15,634 nt of DNA from Candidatus Uhrbacteria bacterium (GCA_016206165.1 JACQSD010000068.1:1-15634), one strand, 5' to 3'; positions 1-6,585 are shown, numbered from the stretch's first letter. Program-made: numbers and translations. The notes: generated by a model not told the origin, from the sequence alone.

Positions 1-20
1 AGATGTCAGATGTCAGATGT
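1..20. repeat. Heptamer tandem repeat (AGATGTC), almost three copies
   Basis: Two full AGATGTC units and a third missing its last base occupy bases 1-20 and may continue to the left of the window. The array is inside the open frame of the left-edge gene, giving the residues MSDV. The same heptamer, on the opposite strand, forms the array at 5493-5524 at the start of a GT2 gene, where it also encodes MSDV. Confidence 0.8.
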
Positions 21-264
21 TATCTTTTTCTACCCAATCCCCACAGGCTCCCCGCTCTATCAATACTATCTCGACATGGTCTACACATCGGCATCGCGTG
101 CGACGATGGAGCAGGCAATGGATCTCGCAAAGGTCAATCGTGCATATTTTGTGCTCAATCGGTATTGGGTCAACTTCTCAAAAATAAAAAAAGAGGCATC
201 AGCAACTGCAGACACCTCCTTCTCAATCAACGATCAGGATTTTATTTTCGAATATCACCGATAA
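1..264 (+). CDS. 3' end of an unrecognised protein, open at the left edge
   Basis: The reading frame is open from base 1 to the TAA at 262-264, so this is either the last part of a gene that begins outside the window or a short gene starting at ATG 10. The 84 residues from that ATG begin MSDVIFFYPIPTG and end FIFEYHR. They contain aromatic-rich stretches and the segment YFVLNRYW, but no motif I can assign. A C-terminal soluble tail of a membrane-embedded (GT-C or PMT-like) glycosyltransferase would fit the neighbouring sugar genes, but this is a guess. The first 20 bases are a heptamer repeat (AGATGTC) that itself creates the ATG, so the apparent start may be an artefact of an in-frame repeat insertion. 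No Shine-Dalgarno sequence is visible. The next gene is convergent, ending at 294. Confidence 0.5.
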   Translation, partial: RCQMSDVIFFYPIPTGSPLYQYYLDMVYTSASRATMEQAMDLAKVNRAYFVLNRYWVNFSKIKKEASATADTSFSINDQDFIFEYHR

Positions 265-293
265 TAAGGTAACCTCTCGACAGGGCTCGAGGA

Positions 294-1478
294 CTATAGT
301 TCCTGTATGTGATGAAGGAGTTGCTCCACGTATGCTGCCGGACTCAATCCAAGCTTCCGTTCCACAATCCCTCTCCGCATTTCGGAGAGCATTTTTGGTT
401 CTTGCATAATCCGCGTGAGTACCGCGCAAAGACTATCGGCATCCCCGGCACCAAAAAGAAAACCTGTCTTTTCATCCACTAACTCTGGAATACCACCAAC
501 GCTACTTGCGATCACCGGAACGTCATATGCGAATGCCTCGAGAATCACCGTCGGCTGATTCTCGTGCACGAGCGAGGGGACAACAACGGCATCAGCGTTT
601 TCGTAAAACACATCGAGTTTATCATGCACAACAGCGCCATGCATAGTAATCCACGGTTCCTTATTTGCTACATGCTGAACCTGCTCGAGTTGACTTCCCG
701 ATCCAGCAATGTCAAGAGATATTTTGCATTCTGCATTTTGCATTCTGCATTTCTTTATCGCCTCGATCAAAAAGAGCACCCCCTTATGTTCTTCCAATTG
801 CCCGACGTAGAGCAGGCGCAGATCGCTTCTGGCTTCTGGCTTCTCGCTTCTCGCTACCGGTTTTATTTGTACAATAGGGTTATGGAAGACAATCTTCTTT
901 GATCGCGGAAAAAAGTTACGTGCTCCATAAAAGTCGAGAAGCCACTGCGAGGGGCTGACGACGAGGCGAGGCGAACCAAAACGTCTGCGACAAATCCACG
1001 CATAGAGCTGATGAAATATTGTCTGGCGCGCGTGATGTGCCAACTGCCCAGAGGGAACAATGAGTTGCACGTCATGGAGTGTATGGATGTGTCGCGCACG
1101 GAAACGCCTCAACATTTCTGGTATGCGATACCCCATGCCAACAAGATTATGTGTCATCACGATCTGCGGATACTCTTTAAACATGATCGACGCGACGTGT
1201 TTCGCACTTGCATAGCTATAGAGATCAACAAGCCGCCAGATCGCGCGCTTCCACAATGGTTGCATGTCAATATCGCCATACCAAAACAAATTCCATGGGT
1301 GGAATCGATAGATCTTATATTTGCCCATTTCAATTCCAATCCCATCGCGTTGCGTGGTCACGACAACCACCTCATGCCCACAATCCACGAGTGCGTCGGC
1401 AATCGTTTCCACCACGCGCTCCGCACCCCCCCGCGCATGCGGCGCAAAGAGATTCGTGATCAACATGATTTTCATCAT
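294..1478 (-). CDS. GT4-family glycosyltransferase (GT-B fold)
   Basis: A 394-residue retaining glycosyltransferase that should move a sugar from a nucleotide-sugar to a glycan or lipid acceptor at the cytoplasmic membrane face. The N-terminal Rossmann half begins KIMLITNLFAPHARGGAE, with the acceptor-side GGAE at 17-20. The C-terminal donor half starts near LLYVGQLEEHKG (222-232) and carries the E-x7-E donor-binding motif at E306-E314, followed by the usual VPVIASSVGGIPELV region (320-334). Two repeat-derived inserts are visible: ARSEKPEARS (209-218) in the linker between the halves, and CRMQNAECK (244-252) in the loop before the next beta strand. MMK offers two starts, 1478 and 1475; ribosome-binding signals are weak for both. 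The gene is divergent from 1581 and outside the five-gene operon, so it is probably transcribed alone. Donor and acceptor cannot be predicted. Confidence 0.9.
   Translation of the reverse strand: MMKIMLITNLFAPHARGGAERVVETIADALVDCGHEVVVVTTQRDGIGIEMGKYKIYRFHPWNLFWYGDIDMQPLWKRAIWRLVDLYSYASAKHVASIMFKEYPQIVMTHNLVGMGYRIPEMLRRFRARHIHTLHDVQLIVPSGQLAHHARQTIFHQLYAWICRRRFGSPRLVVSPSQWLLDFYGARNFFPRSKKIVFHNPIVQIKPVARSEKPEARSDLRLLYVGQLEEHKGVLFLIEAIKKCRMQNAECKISLDIAGSGSQLEQVQHVANKEPWITMHGAVVHDKLDVFYENADAVVVPSLVHENQPTVILEAFAYDVPVIASSVGGIPELVDEKTGFLFGAGDADSLCAVLTRIMQEPKMLSEMRRGIVERKLGLSPAAYVEQLLHHIQEL
722..752. repeat. In-frame heptamer repeat (TGCATTY), about four copies
   Basis: Alternating TGCATTC and TGCATTT heptamers lie inside the GT4 gene. 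On the coding strand they give the residues CRMQNAECK between a helix (FLIEAIKK) and the strand ISLDIAGSG of the donor domain. GT4 proteins normally have a short variable loop here, so the added peptide is probably tolerated on the surface. Confidence 0.85.
826..853. repeat. In-frame heptamer repeat (CTTCTSG), four copies
   Basis: Four exact-length units, CTTCTGG twice and then CTTCTCG twice, sit inside the GT4 gene at the junction between the N- and C-terminal domains and encode ARSEKPEARS. The same unit in the same orientation lies inside the Mur ligase gene at 10598-10618. Confidence 0.9.
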
Positions 1479-1482
1479 ACCA

Positions 1483-1511
1483 TTGACAATAGTCGAAAAA
1501 TACGCTATTAT
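1483..1511 (+). promoter_or_regulatory. Sigma-70-type promoter of the putative metallopeptidase gene
   Basis: TTGACA at 1483-1488, a 17-base spacer, and TATTAT at 1506-1511 give a near-consensus promoter. Transcription would start near 1518, leaving a leader of about 60 nt before the ATG at 1581. Confidence 0.75.
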
Positions 1512-1530
1512 TGAATGTTGTTTCCGTCAA
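1502..1530 (-). promoter_or_regulatory. Possible divergent promoter of the GT4 gene
   Basis: On the minus strand TTGACG (1525-1530) and TAGCGT (1502-1507) are separated by 17 bases. The -10 box overlaps the -10 box of the plus-strand promoter, so polymerase could occupy only one at a time. The leader would be very short, about a dozen bases before the start at 1478. Confidence 0.45.
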
Positions 1531-1580
1531 ACGATTGTACCTTACCATATTTCCGGCCAATGGCCAGAATGGAGGCTCTG

Positions 1581-2204
1581 ATGAGGCGATTCGTCATAGT
1601 CCTCCTCGGAGGACTGTTCACGCTTGCGCTCTGCACATGCGCGAATCCGCGCATGACTGGCGGGCTCACTGATGCTTCGGTGGCAGAGCTCGACCAGAGG
1701 ATGCACGGGGTCCTCAACAAGTACTTCGACCCCGCGATCGTGCCGTCGCTGAAGCAGATTCGAGTCAACTACATACGGAATCTGCATGCGCCGTTCACGG
1801 GTGAGAAAGTGGATGGGTACTACAACCCGCTCACGAATTCGCTCACGCTCGACCCAATGATTGGCGAGTCATCCACAGTACACGAATTTGTCCATGTCGC
1901 ATGGTTCCAGCACCTGTCGCTATGGACAACACTGCGCTTTCGGATGGTGATGACGAGCGTCGCGGCGGACCCAAAGCACAAGGCGTTCACAACCCGCGTG
2001 CGTACGGGTCTCGACCGGAACCACTGGCTCAATAACCTCTTTGCAAGGACAACCGAGACGTACTCTGACATCTCGGAGATCATGATCAAGGAAGAGGCAC
2101 CGGAAAGCGTTCCGGATGAGGTGAAGGCATTCTATCGCGGCGTGCTCAAGGAGCGGCCGTCGCCCGACCACGAAGAACAGGAGGCACCCCCCGACTCTCA
2201 ATGA
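1581..2204 (+). CDS. Putative exported metallopeptidase-like protein with HExxH motif
   Basis: A 207-residue protein of no family I recognise. It opens with a signal-peptide-like stretch, MRRFVIVLLGGLFTLALC; Cys18 and Cys20 could be lipidated, but neither is preceded by a standard lipobox. HEFVH at 101-105 matches the zinc-binding HExxH motif, and E159 in TETYSDISE, about 57 residues later, could be the third ligand as in gluzincins. If so it would be a zinc peptidase acting outside the membrane; catalysis is inferred only. The tail is acidic and proline-rich. The start at 1581 is chosen because GGAGG at 1571-1575 lies five bases upstream; the in-frame ATG at 1563 and an earlier one at 1515 lack such a site. 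The gene stands alone between minus-strand genes, with its own promoter and terminator, and G/C-ending codons dominate. Confidence 0.85.
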   Translation: MRRFVIVLLGGLFTLALCTCANPRMTGGLTDASVAELDQRMHGVLNKYFDPAIVPSLKQIRVNYIRNLHAPFTGEKVDGYYNPLTNSLTLDPMIGESSTVHEFVHVAWFQHLSLWTTLRFRMVMTSVAADPKHKAFTTRVRTGLDRNHWLNNLFARTTETYSDISEIMIKEEAPESVPDEVKAFYRGVLKERPSPDHEEQEAPPDSQ

Positions 2205-2222
2205 GCCGGGGGTTCTCTTTTA
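2187..2222 (+). terminator. Intrinsic terminator overlapping the stop codon
   Basis: CCCCCCG (2187-2193) pairs with the C/G run at 2207-2212, extended by CTC/GAG across a mismatch around a small loop, and is followed by TTCTCTTTTAT. The hairpin includes the last codons and the TGA at 2202-2204. The T-rich tract lies on the plus-strand side only, so it should act for the plus-strand gene and not for the operon ending at 2220. Confidence 0.75.
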
Positions 2223-3359
2223 TAAAAGATCACGATAAATTTTTTCCAATTTTTCTCCACCGACTTCCAATCGAAATTCTTTTTCCACTCTCCTTCGCCC
2301 TGCCGCGCCGAGTTGTTCGGCATACTCTGGATTGTTCACGAGATCCGTCATCGTTTTTGCAAGGCCGACAATATCACCCGGCTTCACAAGTACTCCTGTT
2401 GCCCCGTCGACGACTACAGAACGAACTCCCGGGAGATTCGACGCAATCACCGGCTTCCCTGCTGCCATCGCTTCCAAGAGGACCATACCGAATGCCTCTG
2501 AAGCATTGATCGAAGGTAAAACGACGCATGTTGCATCTCCATACTGACGGACGAGTTCTGATTCAGAAACAGCACCAGCAAATTTTACTTTTTTTGTAAT
2601 ATCAAGTTCTTGAGCGAGCGCCTCGTATGTCACCCGCAGATCACCATCACCAACGATCACGAGCTGCGCTTCTCCAAAATCGCTCATGAGTTTGAATGCA
2701 CGGAGGAGAATGTCCACTCCTTTGAATGCATGGGCGCGATCAAGTCCGCCAACAAAGAGGATCGTCCGCGCATCTCCCACTCCTCGCTTTGAGAATTTCG
2801 CAATATCGATGGCGAGCGGAACCGTGACCAGTTTTGATGCGATTGCAGGCATGTCCGCCAAAAGCGAATGTGCGGCATAATCATCAGATGTGACGATGAT
2901 ACGATCGGCGCTCGTCAAAATCCATGGAAGAATGTGTCGATTGTACCATGCAAAAAACTTGCCTTTCCACTCTTCTGCCACCGCATCCATATGATACGTG
3001 ATAACCAGCGGCGCTGGCTTCGGCCAGAGACAAAAACGTTTCCAGAGTGCAACAATCTCTGCCCCGCCGAAAAATGGCACGTGGAGATGGACAAGATCAT
3101 AGCCTTGAAGATTCCAAAGGAGCTGGGGCAGGAGGGCAGCGTTGCCTATTTTCAGCAGCGACCACAAACGATGAATAACGAATGGTGAATTATGAATAAT
3201 GCGATCCGCCGCTTTATTCTTTATTCCTAATTCATAATTCGTGGTGAACACCGTCACCTCATGCCCGCGCGACGCCAATGCATCCGCCATCCCGGCAACG
3301 GAATTTCCCATGCCGCCATGATACGGAGGAAATGTTGAAACGATGTGAGCAATTTTCAT
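2220..3359 (-). CDS. GT4-family glycosyltransferase, last gene of the glycan operon
   Basis: A 379-residue GT-B retaining glycosyltransferase. The N-terminal domain starts MKIAHIVSTFPPYHGGMG, a typical GT4 opening with the glycine-rich acceptor loop. The donor domain includes FVGGLDRAHAFKG (202-214), VIVGDGD (234-240) and the E-x7-E motif at E288-E296. A longer upstream frame exists, but the start at 3359 places the conserved first strand at residue 2 and lies two bases after the stop of the preceding gene, so translational coupling is likely; no separate Shine-Dalgarno is visible. Residues about 42-65 are an insert made by heptamer arrays, placed just after the conserved GHEVTVFTT strand. 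It probably adds one of the later sugars of the glycan built by this operon; donor and acceptor are unknown. Confidence 0.92.
   Translation of the reverse strand: MKIAHIVSTFPPYHGGMGNSVAGMADALASRGHEVTVFTTNYELGIKNKAADRIIHNSPFVIHRLWSLLKIGNAALLPQLLWNLQGYDLVHLHVPFFGGAEIVALWKRFCLWPKPAPLVITYHMDAVAEEWKGKFFAWYNRHILPWILTSADRIIVTSDDYAAHSLLADMPAIASKLVTVPLAIDIAKFSKRGVGDARTILFVGGLDRAHAFKGVDILLRAFKLMSDFGEAQLVIVGDGDLRVTYEALAQELDITKKVKFAGAVSESELVRQYGDATCVVLPSINASEAFGMVLLEAMAAGKPVIASNLPGVRSVVVDGATGVLVKPGDIVGLAKTMTDLVNNPEYAEQLGAAGRRRVEKEFRLEVGGEKLEKIYRDLL
3172..3241. repeat. Paired inverted heptamer arrays inside the GT4 gene
   Basis: Four TGAATAA-type heptamers (3172-3199) are followed, after about 14 bases, by four units of the opposite orientation, TTATTCT, TTATTCC, TAATTCA and TAATTCG (3214-3241). 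The two arrays are inverted, imperfect copies that could fold into a hairpin. Together they encode an in-frame peptide that includes YELGIKN and RIIHNSPFVIHR near the N-terminus of the glycosyltransferase. Confidence 0.8.
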
Positions 3360-3361
3360 GG

Positions 3362-4474
3362 CTACCAAAATATTATTCTGCGCACGATCTGCCAATAGAG
3401 GTTGAAAAGTGGATTGACAATGCATCGAACGATTGGACTTGAAAATTCTTGAGACTCGATCACGCCAGTGAAGCGCTGCGTAATCGCGCGATCGCTGACG
3501 CGGCGGAGCGATTGTTTTTCTTTTCGCTTTGTCCAAATTAACTTCCATGTCAATGGCCGAAGGAAAAATGCATACGCACGGAATTTCTCTCTCCCCCATC
3601 CGGAAACCAACGCTTTTACAAACAGCCCGAGCTCCATCACGAAAAACGCAGGAGCAATCAAGATCAACGTCGGAATGCGATAGAGCTCGAGGAGTACGAG
3701 GAATCGATTCCGTTCCATGAAATAGTATTTTTTAATGCTTCGTGAGAACTCGTATTTGTGATACACCACTGCTTCTGATGCAAGGACATTCTTCCATCCA
3801 GCCATCCACAGTCGCCATCCGAGATCAAGATCTTCGTGATACATGAAAAAGGATTCGTCGAGGAAGCCAACAGCACGGAGCGCCGATGCACGATACATGA
3901 CGGCTGCACCGGAGCAATATGAGATTTCGACATTTCGACATTTCGACATTTCGAAACGCTGCTGATACCCGCCGGTGTAACCGAAACCGAGGTAATGAAT
4001 TTCGTTGCCGATCGAATTGATCTTGTCCTTGTCAGGCCGCCCCTGGCGAGCCTCGCCTTCGGCGGGCCAAAGCATGAGGCGCGCCTGTGCCGCACCAATT
4101 TTTTCGTCGCTCTTCATCGTCGCTTCAAGATTCGTGAGCCAGTGCGGATCAACGACCGTGTCGTGATTCAGAAGCACAACAAAATCAGCGCCCTCCTCGA
4201 GCGCCGCACGAATGCCAATGTTGTTGCCTTCAGCGAATCCAAGGTTGGATGAGTTTGAAATTAATTGGGAATTGGGAATTGTCCCGCCGCAGCGGGATCC
4301 CGCTTTGGCGGTGAGGAATTGGGAATGACTGATGATACGAACCGTATCATCAGTTGATGCATTATCAACTACAATCAATCGCCATGTTCCCACATATTGC
4401 GTCGCAAACAGACTTTGGAGTAAATCTGCGAGATACGGCTTCGCGTTATACGTAACGACAACAACAGCGATCAT
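3362..4474 (-). CDS. GT2-family glycosyltransferase (rhamnosyltransferase WbbL-like)
   Basis: A 370-residue inverting GT-A glycosyltransferase, likely adding a sugar to a lipid-linked or surface glycan. Visible features are the opening IAVVVVTYN, VVDNASTDDT (35-44), SNLGFAEGNNIGI (76-88), the metal-site region LLNHDTVVD (101-109; the usual DxD-like position reads His-Asp), and the MYHEDLDLGWRL segment (211-222) that supplies the catalytic acid pair in this family. Hydrophobic helices at 266-290 suggest membrane association. Three inserts interrupt the domain: residues about 50-73, about 136-150, and MSKCRNVE at 176-183. Each coincides with a tandem or palindromic repeat in the DNA. The start overlaps the DUF2304 stop by 4 nt, which implies translational coupling. 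The sugar specificity is an inference from general resemblance. Confidence 0.9.
   Translation of the reverse strand: MIAVVVVTYNAKPYLADLLQSLFATQYVGTWRLIVVDNASTDDTVRIISHSQFLTAKAGSRCGGTIPNSQLISNSSNLGFAEGNNIGIRAALEEGADFVVLLNHDTVVDPHWLTNLEATMKSDEKIGAAQARLMLWPAEGEARQGRPDKDKINSIGNEIHYLGFGYTGGYQQRFEMSKCRNVEISYCSGAAVMYRASALRAVGFLDESFFMYHEDLDLGWRLWMAGWKNVLASEAVVYHKYEFSRSIKKYYFMERNRFLVLLELYRIPTLILIAPAFFVMELGLFVKALVSGWGREKFRAYAFFLRPLTWKLIWTKRKEKQSLRRVSDRAITQRFTGVIESQEFSSPIVRCIVNPLFNLYWQIVRRIIFW
3924..3954. repeat. In-frame octamer repeat (ATTTCGAC), nearly four copies
   Basis: Three perfect ATTTCGAC units and a fourth lacking its last base sit inside the GT2 gene. On the coding strand they give FEMSKCRNVEIS just before the conserved SYCSGAAVMYR segment. 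This is one of two arrays in the window with a period of eight instead of seven. Confidence 0.9.
4034..4072. repeat. GC-rich palindromic insert within the GT2 gene
   Basis: A GC-rich stretch with inverted parts (CCTCGCC, a three-base loop, GGCGGG) encodes AEGEARQGRPDKDK, which has no equivalent expected between LMLWP and INSIGN in this family. It looks like a separate hairpin-type insert, not a tandem array. Confidence 0.5.
4263..4323. repeat. Composite insert: AATTGGG heptamers flanking a GC palindrome
   Basis: Two and a half AATTGGG units (4263-4281) and one further unit (4317-4323) flank a GC-rich inverted sequence centred on GCGGGATCCCGC. The whole element is in frame in the GT2 gene and encodes about 20 extra residues (SQFLTAKAG...GGTIPNSQ) between the first helix and the conserved SNSSNLGFA strand. 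Confidence 0.8.
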
Positions 4475-4824
4475 TTTTTTGCCTGCTCGTGATCATGCCC
4501 GTGTCGAGCGTCACGGAGCGCGATCTCACGCACCAGTGCTGTGATATTGCGCTCGATGCGCTCGATCCGAGTAAAAATACGAAAGAGAATATAAAAAATG
4601 GCGAGGAGCGCAACGTAGACAATTGCATCCGCGCCGCGCCCGACCCCAAGTGCAATTGCGAGCCAACTCGCAACATTCGGATACACACCAACGCCGCCCA
4701 CAACAACCCAAAAGAAAAACCAAAAGAGACATTCACGTGGTGTCATCTCGCCTGCGCGAAAGCGAATCACGACACGCGAGAGTGCAAAAAGAACAAAAAG
4801 AGTAATGAGTATTTGGATGATCAT
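4471..4824 (-). CDS. DUF2304 family membrane protein
   Basis: A 117-residue integral membrane protein with the layout of the DUF2304 family: helix 1 at 1-19, RFRAGEMTPRE linking to helix 2 at about 33-52 (LFWFFFWVVVGGVGV), helix 3 at about 66-85, then a charged amphipathic tail (RIFTRIERIERNITALVREI). DUF2304 genes commonly sit beside GT2 polyprenyl-phosphate glycosyltransferases, and here the gene lies directly after one (6-base gap) and overlaps the next GT2 by 4 nt. A role as membrane partner or anchor of the upstream GT2 is inferred; no catalytic motif is visible. The start at 4824 has AAGGAAG just upstream, overlapping the end of the previous gene. Confidence 0.88.
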   Translation of the reverse strand: MIIQILITLFVLFALSRVVIRFRAGEMTPRECLFWFFFWVVVGGVGVYPNVASWLAIALGVGRGADAIVYVALLAIFYILFRIFTRIERIERNITALVREIALRDARHGHDHEQAKK

Positions 4825-4830
4825 ACTTCC

Positions 4831-5505
4831 TTATGTCATGCGCCGCAAAATGAGCGCGCCAAGCGTGCGAAGACCTCGCCGAAACCCTTGCCCCTTCGCT
4901 CCTGTATATGCATCGTACGTCACCGACACAGGGACCTCGGCAATACGAAGTTTACGATTCCACACCTCCTGCACAATCTCGCTCGAAATCTCCATACCGT
5001 TCGTGTGTAATATCATTGTTGCGAATGCAGCGCGATGAAATGCACGAAATCCGGATTGCGTATCGGAGACGTGTGCGCCAAATAAGAACCACGTGACGAT
5101 ATTCGCCACAATGTTCCCCAGTCGTCGCTTGAATGGAACCTGATTCTCTTGCAAAAAACGAGACCCAAAAACGACATCCGCATCCCCTGCGACAATCGGT
5201 GCAATGAGCCGCGGAATATCTCCCGGTGAAAATTGGCCATCACCATCGATCGTGACGAGCACATCCGCATCGGACTCGCGCGCGTATGCAAATGCAGTCT
5301 GCAAGGCACCGCCAAGATCGCGATTGATGGTGTGACGAAGAACATGCGCTCCTGCTTGTGCTGCATATTGACCCGTGGAATCCGTGGAGCCGTCGTCGAT
5401 GACAATCACGTCCGGACTCACCTTCAGACATTCCCGCACCACAAGGTCGATGCGTGTTGCTTCGTTATACGCTGGGATAGCAATGAGCAATTTGACATCT
5501 GACAT
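4831..5505 (-). CDS. GT2-family glycosyltransferase (dolichol-phosphate mannosyltransferase-like)
   Basis: A 224-residue GT-A enzyme resembling DPM1/GtrB-type polyprenyl-phosphate glycosyltransferases without the C-terminal membrane helices. Motifs are LIAIPAYNE (7-15), VIDDGSTDST (35-44), TIDGDGQFSP (85-94; metal-binding DxD), GSRF (114-117) and SDTQSGFRAF (147-156). It likely transfers a sugar from a nucleotide-sugar to a polyprenyl-phosphate carrier. Because the catalytic domain has no membrane anchor, the adjacent DUF2304 protein may supply one; this is inferred. The start codon at 5505 lies inside a heptamer array that gives MSDV; the native first residue was probably close to KLLIAIP. 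No Shine-Dalgarno sequence is present, and the array offers other ATGs in different frames, so initiation efficiency is uncertain. Confidence 0.92.
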   Translation of the reverse strand: MSDVKLLIAIPAYNEATRIDLVVRECLKVSPDVIVIDDGSTDSTGQYAAQAGAHVLRHTINRDLGGALQTAFAYARESDADVLVTIDGDGQFSPGDIPRLIAPIVAGDADVVFGSRFLQENQVPFKRRLGNIVANIVTWFLFGAHVSDTQSGFRAFHRAAFATMILHTNGMEISSEIVQEVWNRKLRIAEVPVSVTYDAYTGAKGQGFRRGLRTLGALILRRMT

Positions 5506-5524
5506 CTGACATCTGACATCTGAC
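5493..5524. repeat. Heptamer array (TGACATC), four and a half copies, carrying a start codon
   Basis: Four perfect TGACATC units and a TGAC remainder span the 5' end of the GT2 gene. Read on the minus strand, each unit contains an ATG, so start codons recur every seven bases in rotating frames; only the one at 5505 is in frame with the gene without passing a stop. The unit is the reverse complement of that at 1-20. Confidence 0.92.
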
Positions 5525-5541
5525 CATGACGCGCAACATAA

Positions 5542-5576
5542 TGTTATGTGTCATGTGTTCCGTGTCATGTGTTACG
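5542..5576. repeat. Degenerate heptamer array (TGTYATG/TGTTMCG), five copies
   Basis: The units TGTTATG, TGTCATG, TGTTCCG, TGTCATG and TGTTACG follow each other with an exact period of seven. They fill most of the spacer between the GT2 gene and the epimerase-like gene and include the latter's stop codon (5572-5574). Confidence 0.8.
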
Positions 5577-6585
5577 TCGTTTGTTTCAACCCTTTCATTG
5601 CCATCGTGTAATCAATCGTCTCCTTGAGCCCGCGATCAAGGCCGACAATGGGTAACCACCCAAGCTCGTCTTTTGCGCGGCGAATATCGGGAAGGCCAAG
5701 GGGCGTCATGAAAAGCAGCGGGTCAGCAAATTCAACCTTTGACGTTGACTGTGTTGCGGTAATAATCTTGTTTGCGACATCCGCGAGGAGGAGATCGGTA
5801 TCACTCCCAAGATTCACTGGATTGGTATACGCCGGCACCTCCATCAGCTTCACAAGCCCATCAACAATATCGGTGACATAGCAGAGTGACGTTTTAAAAT
5901 CCTTATCCCCATAAATCGTGAGCGGCTGACCATCGAGTGCGGCAGTCACAAAATCGGGAATCATGTGCCCTTCACGGAGCGGCATGCGCGGCCCATACAC
6001 GCGGAAAAGGCGCGCGATCCGTGCGTCGAGGCGATAAAAATCACGATACGTCTCGACAACTGTTTCTGCAAATCGCTTCCCTTCATCATAGCATGCGCGT
6101 TGACTCAAAAAATCAACAAGACCAATGTATTCCTCGACAAATGGTTTTTCGTCTGTCGGACGCGGACCATAGACAACCGACGATGATGCATGGACGACTT
6201 TCGCTTTATACTTGAGCGCAAGCTCCATCACATACATGACCGCCGAAGAATTCGCGCGCAATGTTTCGATGCGCTGTTCCATAAAATTCTTCGGCGATGT
6301 CGGACATGCGAGATTATAAATCTCTTGGACTCCTTGGAACTTAATTTTGAATCGTTCGAGCTCGGGGAACGCCTCACAATCGATCGGGGTGTTCATGTCG
6401 TGCTTAATAAACACAAAATTCGGATTCCGGAGAAGGTGCTCAATATTCGCATGACTCCCGGACACAAACGTATCAACACAGATCACTTTTGCATTCGCAA
6501 CCAATGCGTCACAGAGAAATGAACCAATAAATCCGGCGCCTCCAGCAACGAGCACATTCTTTTTATCGAAAATAGGTCCAGACAT
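5572..6585 (-). CDS. Extended SDR family NAD-dependent epimerase/dehydratase (UDP-glucuronate decarboxylase-like)
   Basis: A 337-residue nucleotide-sugar enzyme of the extended short-chain dehydrogenase family. The NAD-binding loop GGAGFIGS is at 15-22, followed by the acidic strand end CVDTF (36-40). NLACPTSPKNF (91-101) matches the LACPASP segment typical of UDP-xylose synthases; SSS (134-136) and Y166-x3-K170 form the catalytic triad, and RVYGPRM (195-201) is the usual substrate loop. The likely reaction is UDP-glucuronate to UDP-xylose, or a related 4-keto intermediate conversion; the exact product is not certain. The length is normal for the family. It is the first gene of the five-gene glycan operon and would provide a donor for the glycosyltransferases behind it. 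The upstream ribosome-binding site is weak. Confidence 0.9.
   Translation of the reverse strand: MSGPIFDKKNVLVAGGAGFIGSFLCDALVANAKVICVDTFVSGSHANIEHLLRNPNFVFIKHDMNTPIDCEAFPELERFKIKFQGVQEIYNLACPTSPKNFMEQRIETLRANSSAVMYVMELALKYKAKVVHASSSVVYGPRPTDEKPFVEEYIGLVDFLSQRACYDEGKRFAETVVETYRDFYRLDARIARLFRVYGPRMPLREGHMIPDFVTAALDGQPLTIYGDKDFKTSLCYVTDIVDGLVKLMEVPAYTNPVNLGSDTDLLLADVANKIITATQSTSKVEFADPLLFMTPLGLPDIRRAKDELGWLPIVGLDRGLKETIDYTMAMKGLKQTT

Noticed and set aside
1554..1564. Short palindrome GGCCAATGGCC in the leader of the HExxH protein gene
   Set aside because: The arms are only five bases around one central base; this is too short to claim as an operator without further copies.
3360..3599. N-terminal extension of the second GT4 gene
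   Set aside because: The added residues overlap the preceding gene and precede the conserved first strand MKIAHIVSTFPP; the start at 3359 is typical of the family.
5493..5576. Possible CRISPR array or attachment site
   Set aside because: The units are only 7 bp with no spacers and no Cas or integrase genes are present; it is a simple tandem repeat.
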